The translations under genes were made by a program, and so were the position numbers. Below are positions 39,023 through 45,953 of a DNA stretch of 50,413 bases, one piece after another (the first letter of the stretch is position 1; each line of letters starts with the position of its first letter). The stretch spans positions 1-50,413 of the forward strand of contig CALREW010000003.1 in NCBI GenBank assembly GCA_943356415.1, in the 5' to 3' direction. This DNA comes from Candidatus Nomurabacteria bacterium (GTDB lineage Bacteria; Patescibacteriota; Minisyncoccia; Phycocordibacterales; SBAW01). The notes beneath the pieces were generated by a model, which searched no databases, had not been told where the DNA came from, and worked only from the letters and a program-made list of their open reading frames with translations.

Positions 39023-39772
39023 ATGTATAAAGATGAATTAGCAGAACTGGGGCTCGCGCAAAATGAGTCGTACATCTATATAACGTTGGTAAAGCACGGA
39101 GGTCTCGGGGTGAGCCGTATTGCCGAAAAGTCCGGCGTCAATCGTCGCAATGTCTATGACAGCCTTAATCGTCTACTTGAAAAAGGGCTCGTCTACGAAG
39201 AGCTATCAAGCAAAGAAACTCTCTACTTCCCTGTCGATCCGGCGAAGCTGCGCGAAATAGTGGCTCAGAAAAGCCAAAAGCTCGAGTCAGTGTTGCCGTC
39301 CCTTATAAAGATGTTCGGCGCCAAACAGGAGAACGACGCGGTCTATATGTATAAAGGCATCGAGGGTTGGAAGAATTACCTGCGCGATATGGCGCGGGTA
39401 GGCGGTACGGTGCGGGTGTACGGCGCGATGGGCGCATCACTTGATGAACGCTCAAACACCTATTTCGAACAGATCAAATCGAAACTTGCTGCTAAGAAGG
39501 CCGAGATAAAAGTGCTCTACCGTGAAGAAGCGCTTAAGGGTGGCGTTGTGGGGCATTTCGGCAAGTCGGCACAGAATAAGATTCTCGCAAAAGGACTAGG
39601 CACGCACAGCTCCTTTGGCGTGTTTGGCGATATGACGTATGTCGTCACCGATACGCCCACAGCAAAAGAACTCGATGACGAAGTTAAAATGGTTGTCATC
39701 AAGAACAAGCAGTGCGCACAAATGTTTGAAGAGCTCTTTGAGCTCGCATGGAACAAAGCAAAAGAAGCCTGA
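39023..39772 (+). CDS. TrmB family transcriptional regulator (no. 4)
   Basis: LAELGLAQNESYIYITLVKHGGLGVSRIAEKSGVNRRNVYDSLNRLLEKGLVYEE. Confidence 0.87.
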   Translation: MYKDELAELGLAQNESYIYITLVKHGGLGVSRIAEKSGVNRRNVYDSLNRLLEKGLVYEELSSKETLYFPVDPAKLREIVAQKSQKLESVLPSLIKMFGAKQENDAVYMYKGIEGWKNYLRDMARVGGTVRVYGAMGASLDERSNTYFEQIKSKLAAKKAEIKVLYREEALKGGVVGHFGKSAQNKILAKGLGTHSSFGVFGDMTYVVTDTPTAKELDDEVKMVVIKNKQCAQMFEELFELAWNKAKEA

Positions 39773-39806
39773 CGGAAAAGTTCTAGTCCCTCACTCCATC
39801 ATCGGG

Positions 39807-39846
39807 ATACAAAACGTGCGAGACCTAGGTCTCGCACGTTTTGTAT
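39807..39846. terminator. bidirectional terminator (40-bp perfect palindrome)
   Basis: ATACAAAACGTGCGAGACCTAGGTCTCGCACGTTTTGTAT. Confidence 0.85.
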
Positions 39847-39868
39847 TGCACCTTTTGTATACAGGAGG

Positions 39869-40963
39869 TTATTGAACCACTGGGTGTATTTCCCACACAC
39901 CTTCTTTGGCGTCACCATTTTGGTCGAACTCATAGCGGCCGCCAAACCCTCGGTAGCTCGTTTCCTCACGGAGGTACTTAGCAATCGAATCACCGTCCTT
40001 TGCGGGTGCGTTTTGTATTGCCTCAACGAGCAACATCAAACCGTCGTACGCACGGTCAGCGTAGGCGGTCGGTTCCTCACCGTACTTTGCTTTGTACTTA
40101 GCGATGAACTCCGCAGATACGGGCGTCTCGAGTTGGTACACATTTTTGAGTGTGTCAGTCGAGACTGTGTTCGAACTCGCGATCTGTCGGTAAACAGAAG
40201 ATGCGGCAATCACCGGAACATTGAGATGATGCTTGGCAATTTGCTGTACCAACATAACGGCATCTGGTTCGGTGCCAGTCCAGAGAATTGAGTCAGGTGT
40301 CTTCCCAACCAACGAAGGAAACACGGACTCCAGCGCTTTTGCCGTATCTACGTCAGGAAGTGCTTGGAGGAAAACCACTTCGGCGCCTGCTTCCGTAGCC
40401 GCTTTTTTGAAAGCAGCTTCAACCGTATGGCTCCACGCACTTTGCGTAACGACAATGGCGATGCGCTTCTTTCCATTTTCTTTCAACCATTTGGCTACGG
40501 GTGCGTCCATAAGAGCGTTGCGAGGTGCGCCGTGAAATTGGTACGTACTCACATTCTCCACGAACTCTGAAGTGTCTGCGGGAGCATATGCTACAACCTT
40601 GCCTGCGTCGATTGTTGGCTGCGCTGCGCTCTCAAGGAAGGACCACGTCGGACCAACGATGACATCTGGGTGGTAGGTCGTTAAGAGATATTGAAGTGCC
40701 GATATGGTCTTCTTCGGATCAGTACTGTCGTCCTGATACGAAATATCGACGACAACCCCCTTCGCCGCCAGGTCGGCCTGTGCCAAATCCAAGCCTCGTT
40801 TGATGCTCGTTGCATCTTGCACGGCGTATCCAGTGAAACCGAGAACCGCACCGATGCGAACGGTCTCCTTGGATGGAGCCTCATGATTGCTGCGCCAGAG
40901 ACCGTAGCCACCCAAAAGGATGACCAAGATAACAGCGAGAATCGTCCAAAAACCTTTATTCAT
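39869..40963 (-). CDS. LivK-like ligand-binding protein, TM-anchored (SBP4)
   Basis: VRIGAVLGFTGYAVQDATSIKRGLDLAQADLAAKGVVVDISYQDDSTDPKKTISALQYLL. Confidence 0.9.
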   Translation of the reverse strand: MNKGFWTILAVILVILLGGYGLWRSNHEAPSKETVRIGAVLGFTGYAVQDATSIKRGLDLAQADLAAKGVVVDISYQDDSTDPKKTISALQYLLTTYHPDVIVGPTWSFLESAAQPTIDAGKVVAYAPADTSEFVENVSTYQFHGAPRNALMDAPVAKWLKENGKKRIAIVVTQSAWSHTVEAAFKKAATEAGAEVVFLQALPDVDTAKALESVFPSLVGKTPDSILWTGTEPDAVMLVQQIAKHHLNVPVIAASSVYRQIASSNTVSTDTLKNVYQLETPVSAEFIAKYKAKYGEEPTAYADRAYDGLMLLVEAIQNAPAKDGDSIAKYLREETSYRGFGGRYEFDQNGDAKEGVWEIHPVVQ

Positions 40964-41083
40964 AAACGTTTTTAACTAATAGTAACAACAACATTATTAT
41001 CAAAATAGTCAAGTTAGTCAATAAAAAACAGACATAAAATATTGACATTTAAACCTTTTAAATCAATACTTTATGAAAATATG

Positions 41084-41839
41084 TCAAACTTTATTGACCC
41101 GAATATTGCATTACAGCTTTCTCACTTCGGTCTTAACGACAAGGAGTCGAGCGTCTACGTACATCTCCTTTCTCGAGATGAAGCGAGTGCTATAGAGATA
41201 AGCAGGGCTCTGCAGATGCATCGTCAGTTTGTATATAACGCCCTTGCGGCCCTCGATGACAAAGGATTGGTCCTTAGGGTGCAAGAGAAACACTCAAAGT
41301 GGAAAGCTGCCGCCCCAAGGGCTCTTGTTGCCATGGCAGAAGTTCAACAATTGCGTGCGGCCAAGCTATCTGAGGAACTAAGAGCATTGATGAAAATTGG
41401 TGCAGGTCAGGAGTTTGAAGTTTCAGAGGGTAACGCTGCTTTTCGGGCTCACTCACTCGAGCTCATGCGAAAGACGCCGCCCAATACGACAACGCTCCTC
41501 TTTTGCGGAGAGTGGGACAAATATTTTGAGCACATTGGCGAGCAGACGCATGCAGAAAATGAGCGTGTGCGAATTATGAAAAATATTTCATATCGAATGG
41601 TCGGCCCAGCTTCTTTTAGTAAGGCTATGAGCGAAGCAGCTCAGAGCCGAAGTTTACTGGAATGCCGGATCCTCCCAGGACTTGAGGCAAACCTGGTCAA
41701 CACGTTGGTGTATGAAGACACTGTGGATTTTGAAATACACGGCGAGCCGCATATCGGCTTGAGCATCAAAAATAAACTTGTAGCAGACGGCCAGAGACGT
41801 GTCTTTGAGACATTGTGGAATCTAGCCACGCCCGCATAA
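41084..41839 (+). CDS. TrmB family transcriptional regulator (no. 5)
   Basis: LSHFGLNDKESSVYVHLLSRDEASAIEISRALQMHRQFVYNALAALDDKGLVLRV; start trimmed to MSNFIDP. Confidence 0.82.
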   Translation, partial: SNFIDPNIALQLSHFGLNDKESSVYVHLLSRDEASAIEISRALQMHRQFVYNALAALDDKGLVLRVQEKHSKWKAAAPRALVAMAEVQQLRAAKLSEELRALMKIGAGQEFEVSEGNAAFRAHSLELMRKTPPNTTTLLFCGEWDKYFEHIGEQTHAENERVRIMKNISYRMVGPASFSKAMSEAAQSRSLLECRILPGLEANLVNTLVYEDTVDFEIHGEPHIGLSIKNKLVADGQRRVFETLWNLATPA

Positions 41840-41865
41840 AGGACATATCCACACATCTGTCCTTT
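41838..41865 (+). terminator. hairpin AAAGGACA..TGTCCTTT after TrmB5
   Basis: 8-bp stem overlapping the stop codon. Confidence 0.55.
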
Positions 41866-42118
41866 ACATTTGAGTTGACTGGGCGCACTATTCATATCGG
41901 ACAATAACAAGCCGTGCGAGCGCATTTGCCCTGGTGCGTTCGGCGCATCAGTACATTCGTGCAATAAGCATGCTGATTCGATCCACCGGGATTACTTCAC
42001 ACGTTGAGTTAGCTACTCAACAGCACAAATACGTTTATCGACAACGTATAAAAAGTATGTACACAAAGCGGTACAACGTGAGTGCGTGAAAAAAGCAATC
42101 CTAGTCCGATACGAATCT

Positions 42119-42148
42119 AACCCCCGACACCTCCACTCGTCGGGGGTT
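42119..42148 (+). terminator. strong terminator hairpin in intergenic region
   Basis: AACCCCCGAC-acctccactc-GTCGGGGGTT followed by TGTCATTT. Confidence 0.7.
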
Positions 42149-42239
42149 TGTCATTTCTATAGGACATATCAATTTGCTTACAAAATAGGTTCGTGTTTTA
42201 GTTCCACCCAGATGGCGCCTTTGCGCCAGGGAGACACGA

Positions 42240-42731
42240 ATGGCCTTTAGCCCGAATGATAATCGGGCAGAACGCCCGATTCGATGGAACTGTCTGGTCC
42301 TACTACTGATCGTCCCACTCAAACGCGTGGTCCTCATCAGGACTCCGAGCAAGGACTACGATCGGCTTTCCGTCCCTGGAGGAGGAGACGAAGAATACGA
42401 GCTTGAGCCGCGCGAGACCGCTGAGCGCGAGTTTGGTGAAGAAACGGGTATCTGGCTGAGGGACCTTTTCCCTGGACAGGAAATCCTCAAGCTCGCCTTC
42501 ACTGAGAAACGCGACAGCCGGTCCGGGGGCACTCACGACTACCATCTCTTCGTTGGCGCCGTGGACTGGGCACCGATAGAGAGCGTTATGTTGCGAGGCG
42601 CGACAGGCGAAGTGGTAGAACTCGTCCCGGCCGCAGATTTTATGTGGAACCCGGATTTCCACGATCCGCACCGAGAGTTCCTCACTAAGCCCGATGTGCT
42701 CGAGGGCGTGAAGGAGGCACTCGGAGTCTAG
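42240..42731 (+). CDS. NUDIX hydrolase
   Basis: Nudix box GGGDEEYELEPRETAEREFGEETGI. Confidence 0.88.
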   Translation: MAFSPNDNRAERPIRWNCLVLLLIVPLKRVVLIRTPSKDYDRLSVPGGGDEEYELEPRETAEREFGEETGIWLRDLFPGQEILKLAFTEKRDSRSGGTHDYHLFVGAVDWAPIESVMLRGATGEVVELVPAADFMWNPDFHDPHREFLTKPDVLEGVKEALGV

Positions 42732-42759
42732 CGCTCTGAGTGCATGAAATGCGAAAGCG

Positions 42760-42790
42760 AAACCCCCCGCGCGTGAAGCGCGGGGGGTTT
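42760..42790. terminator. terminator
   Basis: AAACCCCCCGCGC..GCGCGGGGGGTTT. Confidence 0.8.
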
Positions 42791-42795
42791 GCTCG

Positions 42796-44268
42796 TTATT
42801 CGACGTGATATTTCTTGCGCAGTTCCTTTACGCTTGCCTCTTCCTCTTCTTCTTTACGCTCCTTCCCTGCTTCTCCGAGTTTTTTTAGTTCTTCATCGGA
42901 CAATTTTGATAACTCCCCTACCCTAGCCCGCAAATGTTCGTCCGTATTTTTCTCTGGGTTGTCTAAAACCTCCTCGAGCAAGGCGTGGAGCATGTATCCG
43001 ATGCGCGGTCCTGCCTTCTCCCCCATTTGCATCAGATCGTTTCCATCAATTTTGAGCATTCCCACCGTGAGTGGCGCGCGGAGCGCTTCTTCTATCATCG
43101 ATTGGTACTTGCGCAGGCGAAATGGTTGCTCTTTTGGTCGGCCAGTACCGATACGATCACAAATGCGGAGGTTCACCAGGTCCCAAATATTTTCCTGGCC
43201 GACATTTCGGACGATACGGCGTACAGCAGAGAGCGTTACTTTCTCTGGATCAGAAAAGAACATGTGCCAGCGCACGAGGTTTGAAACTTTATCGACTGTC
43301 TCCTTCGGAAAACGTAGATCCTGCAAGGCTTTTTTGGTCACTCGCGAACCAACGACATCGTGCCCATAAAAGGTCCAATCGTTCTTCTCCTCGGAGCGGC
43401 GGCGGGTCTCAGGCTTGGCTACATCATGGAAAAGTGCCGAGAGGCGTATGTCGAATGACCAACCTTTGTCTGCTGCGTGCTGAAGGCTCCTCAAGTTATG
43501 CTCCCAAACGTCGTAGCTATGTGCTTGGTTTTGATCAATACCCATTCCCCTTTCTAAGTCTGGCGCGATAAAGCGAAGTGCCCCGATGGCTTGGGCAAGC
43601 TGCACGGCTTTCATGGGCTTGCTTGAATTGAGCATGCGCACAAACTCATCACGGATGCGCTCTTTGGATATTTTTCCTAGTCGTCCGACTTCAGCAATCA
43701 TCGCATCGCGCGTTTCGGGCTCTATTGAAAAGTCGAGCTCTGCCGAGAGACGTATGGCGCGCAGTATGCGTAATGCATCTTCTGCAAAACGTTCTCTCGC
43801 CTGCCCTACCGCTCGCAACACGCCAGCTTTCAGATCCGCCTGCCCCCCGTAGTTGTCTACGAGTACATCTTTTTCTGGACTATAGGCAAATGCGTTCACC
43901 GTAAAGTCTCGACGCTTAAGATCGTCATCGAGTTTCTGGCTCCAGATTACCTCGTCCGGCCGGCGTGAGTCGGTGTACTTCCCTTCCACGCGGTACGGGG
44001 TTACTTCAATGACTTTGAGTCGCTCGTCTGCAGCCTCGTCCCACACAACACCCACGGTCCCAAATTCGTTCGTATAGAAGGTATGCGGAAATATTCGCTG
44101 GATGTCCTCCGGCGTTGCGTCGGTAGTAACGTCCCAGTCGTTCGGCTCCTTCCCTATTACAAGATCGCGGATACAACCACCAACCACGTAGGCTTCGAAG
44201 CCTGCGTCCGAGAGACCAGATGTCACTTGGAGCACTTCTTTCGGTATTGAATCAGGCCGTATTTTCAC
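42796..44268 (-). CDS. CCA tRNA nucleotidyltransferase / poly(A) polymerase family with HD domain
   Basis: AYVVGGCIRDLVIGKEPNDWDVTTDATPEDI, RRDFTVNAFAYSPEKD, ALRILRAIRLSAEL, ALFHDVAKPETRR. Confidence 0.93.
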   Translation of the reverse strand: MKIRPDSIPKEVLQVTSGLSDAGFEAYVVGGCIRDLVIGKEPNDWDVTTDATPEDIQRIFPHTFYTNEFGTVGVVWDEAADERLKVIEVTPYRVEGKYTDSRRPDEVIWSQKLDDDLKRRDFTVNAFAYSPEKDVLVDNYGGQADLKAGVLRAVGQARERFAEDALRILRAIRLSAELDFSIEPETRDAMIAEVGRLGKISKERIRDEFVRMLNSSKPMKAVQLAQAIGALRFIAPDLERGMGIDQNQAHSYDVWEHNLRSLQHAADKGWSFDIRLSALFHDVAKPETRRRSEEKNDWTFYGHDVVGSRVTKKALQDLRFPKETVDKVSNLVRWHMFFSDPEKVTLSAVRRIVRNVGQENIWDLVNLRICDRIGTGRPKEQPFRLRKYQSMIEEALRAPLTVGMLKIDGNDLMQMGEKAGPRIGYMLHALLEEVLDNPEKNTDEHLRARVGELSKLSDEELKKLGEAGKERKEEEEEASVKELRKKYHVE

Positions 44269-44340
44269 ACAACCATCCTAACAGACATTCCTAAGTGAGC
44301 GCTTTGTTATAGCCCTCCCCTGACGTACCATGGGCCCATT

Positions 44341-44412
44341 GCTCCCGTGGTGAAATGGATATCACGACTGGCTTCGAACCAGTTATTCCAGGTTCGAGTC
44401 CTGGCGGGAGCA
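44341..44412 (+). tRNA. tRNA-Arg (anticodon TCG)
   Basis: GCTCCCG..CGGGAGC-A; anticodon stem ACTGG-CTTCGAA-CCAGT; T-arm CCAGG-TTCGAGT-CCTGG; no encoded CCA. Confidence 0.93.
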
Positions 44413-44418
44413 CCTAGA

Positions 44419-44449
44419 CAGAAATATCTGCCCTGCGGCAGATTTTCTG
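44419..44449 (+). terminator. hairpin downstream of tRNA-Arg
   Basis: CAGAAA-t-ATCTGCC-ctgc-GGCAGAT-TTTCTG. Confidence 0.6.
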
Positions 44450-44524
44450 CGCAGGTTCTGACCTGAGCTAAGACCCTCTTGGGGATTAGACGCTAGTCTG
44501 CTATTGTTTTGTCGTCTAAGTTCA

Positions 44525-44577
44525 GCGGATATCGGTTTGGCCTGAGGAATACCTCTAGGCTGTGTTAGAACGGCCGC
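44525..44577 (+). repeat. tRNA-Gly 5'-half-like module with D-loop hairpin (copy C)
   Basis: GCGGATATcGGTTT + GCCTGAGG-aata-CCTCtAGGC + GTTAGAAC. Confidence 0.55.
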
Positions 44578-44608
44578 AGGTTCAGTAAAGGTCATGAGTT
44601 CCTAGAAT

Positions 44609-44657
44609 GCCGGATAGGTTCTCGCTTGGGCAAGCCCTGAGCTGTGGTAGGACGGTC
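44609..44657 (+). repeat. tRNA-Gly 5'-half-like module with D-loop hairpin (copy B)
   Basis: GCCGGATAGGTTC + GCTTGGG-caag-CCCtGAGC + GGTAGGAC. Confidence 0.55.
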
Positions 44658-44669
44658 AAAGTTTGAAAT

Positions 44670-44740
44670 GCGGATATGGTTTAGTGGTAGGACGGCTCCT
44701 TGCCAAGGAGCAGGCGGGAGTTCGATTCTCCCTATCCGCA
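44670..44740 (+). tRNA. tRNA-Gly (anticodon GCC)
   Basis: GCGGATA..TATCCGC-A; GCTCC-TTGCCAA-GGAGC; GGGAG-TTCGATT-CTCCC; no encoded CCA. Confidence 0.94.
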
Positions 44741-44744
44741 CAAG

Positions 44745-44827
44745 CACAAAAATGAGCCCTTCGAAGGGCCATTTTTGTTTGTGCGGATAGAGGAAGCCGA
44801 CTGCTCGGCTTCCGTGGAGAATCGAAC
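44745..44827. repeat. imperfect inverted repeat duplicating the 3' end of tRNA-Gly(GCC) in antisense, plus hairpin
   Basis: CGAAGGGCCATTTTTGTTTGTGCGGATAG [AGGAAGCCGActgcTCGGCTTCCGT] GGAGAATCGAAC mirrors GTTCGATTCTCCCTATCCGCACAAGCACAAAAATGAGCCCTTCG. Confidence 0.75.
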
Positions 44828-44928
44828 AGCTGAGCTATGTTACCCTCAGGTAACAGGCGAGCTGGTGCCCAGACCAAGGTGAGCGACGGCGAACCTTGAG
44901 TCGCGGGCGATCTCCCGGCATCTCTCCT

Positions 44929-44944
44929 TGTTTCCCGTGTAACA
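44929..44944. promoter_or_regulatory. parS-like site TGTTTCCCGTGTAACA
   Basis: 14/16 match to TGTTTCACGTGAAACA. Confidence 0.6.
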
Positions 44945-45026
44945 GGCAAAATAGACAACAAGACGCAAAAGACATCCAGGTTTTATGAATATTGGGTGTT
45001 GAAAAATAAGGGTTTTACTCAAAATC

Positions 45027-45035
45027 TGTGGATAA
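45027..45035 (-). promoter_or_regulatory. DnaA-box match TTATCCACA
   Basis: TGTGGATAA on +; exact 9-mer. Confidence 0.35.
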
Positions 45036-45151
45036 CATTGGGGACATGTGCATAAAAGACACGTCCGATAGGCCTTTAGAATATGGTTCGATTTCAAAAA
45101 TATGGCCTAAAATAAGGTCTTTTTGACTTTTTAGGTCTAAGAAAGTAAAAA

Positions 45152-45167
45152 CGTTTCACGTGATAGG
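45152..45167. promoter_or_regulatory. parS-like site cGTTTCACGTGAtAgg
   Basis: 12/16 match including core GTTTCACGTGA. Confidence 0.5.
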
Positions 45168-45173
45168 AATTAT

Positions 45174-45590
45174 ATGAAGTTTCCCGTGAAAACAACTGAA
45201 AAGCGCCTAACAGGCAACCTAGGAGAGGCTTTAGTTGCTAAATACCTTACAAAACAAGGATTTATAGTACTTTCACGTAACTATCTCCTTGCGTATGGGG
45301 AGTTGGACCTCGTAGCTAAAAAGGCAGGAGTTATCCACTTTGTTGAGGTTAAGTCTGTTACATGTGAAATACCCCCAGATGTTTCCCGTGAAATGAGTAT
45401 TATTAAAAACCCTGCTGAAAAGATAGATGAGCACAAATTGCGCAAAATAGGGAAGGCCGCTCAGACATATCTAGTCAACATGGATCTTTTGGACATGGAC
45501 TGGCAGGTAGATGCGGCACTTGTATGGATTGACCGTGCCTCTAAACGAGCAAAGGTCGAGTTGCTTGAAAACGTGAGTGCGGGCATATAA
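45174..45590 (+). CDS. YraN/UPF0102 family endonuclease-fold protein
   Basis: TGNLGEALVAKYLTKQGFIVLSRNYLLAYGELDLVAKKAGVIHFVEVKS. Confidence 0.88.
   Translation: MKFPVKTTEKRLTGNLGEALVAKYLTKQGFIVLSRNYLLAYGELDLVAKKAGVIHFVEVKSVTCEIPPDVSREMSIIKNPAEKIDEHKLRKIGKAAQTYLVNMDLLDMDWQVDAALVWIDRASKRAKVELLENVSAGI
45178..45193. promoter_or_regulatory. parS-like site aGTTTCCCGTGAAAac
   Basis: 12/16 match. Confidence 0.45.
45356..45371. promoter_or_regulatory. parS-like site TGTTACATGTGAAATA
   Basis: 13/16 match, inside yraN. Confidence 0.45.
45380..45395. promoter_or_regulatory. parS-like site TGTTTCCCGTGAAATG
   Basis: 13/16 match, inside yraN. Confidence 0.5.
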
Positions 45591-45610
45591 AGGACATTGA
45601 TGTCCTTTAT
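45587..45610 (+). terminator. terminator-like hairpin after yraN
   Basis: ATAAAGGACAT-tg-ATGTCCTTTAT. Confidence 0.65.
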
Positions 45611-45636
45611 GGTAGGGTAGGGAGGTTCGAAAAATT

Positions 45637-45707
45637 CGGGGCGTAGTATATCGGTAGTATGCGTGCTTTGGGAGCACGAGGGCCGGGTTCGATTCCCGGC
45701 GCCCCGA
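45637..45707 (+). tRNA. tRNA-Pro (anticodon TGG)
   Basis: CGGGGCG..CGCCCCG-A; CGTGC-TTTGGGA-GCACG; CCGGG-TTCGATT-CCCGG; no encoded CCA. Confidence 0.93.
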
Positions 45708-45715
45708 CAGATTTA

Positions 45716-45741
45716 GCAAAAAGCGCTTCGGCGCTTTTTGC
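45716..45741 (+). terminator. terminator after tRNA-Pro
   Basis: GCAAAAAGCGC-ttcg-GCGCTTTTTGC. Confidence 0.75.
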
Positions 45742-45781
45742 GTTTCGGTGTGGGAAATCCACAAAACTTTTTGAATCGTAG

Positions 45782-45810
45782 TTGACAGGGTTTTCAAACC
45801 GCACTACATT
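45782..45810 (+). promoter_or_regulatory. sigma70-like promoter
   Basis: TTGACA-N17-TACATT. Confidence 0.6.
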
Positions 45811-45816
45811 CGCTAT

Positions 45817-45940
45817 ATGGAACGCCGTTCCTACATCGTCACCAAGTTTTGGCTCCTCCTTACCGAGGGGGCCTCTTGTGGCATGTAGGAATTCGTTCTA
45901 AAGAACTCCTAGACCACAAAGGCCCCCGAAAGGGGGCCTT
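45817..45940 (+). promoter_or_regulatory. attenuator-like leader with 23-codon ORF and mutually exclusive hairpins
   Basis: ORF MERRSYIVTKFWLLLTEGASCGM*; GGGGGCCTcTTGTGG..CCACAAAGGCCCCC versus AAGGCCCCC-gaaa-GGGGGCCTT. Confidence 0.5.
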
Positions 45941-45953
45941 GGTCGTTTAGGGG

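Noticed and set aside
45268-45283. Additional parS-like match ..TTTCACGT..
   Set aside because: Only about 9/16 positions match; left out of the cluster.
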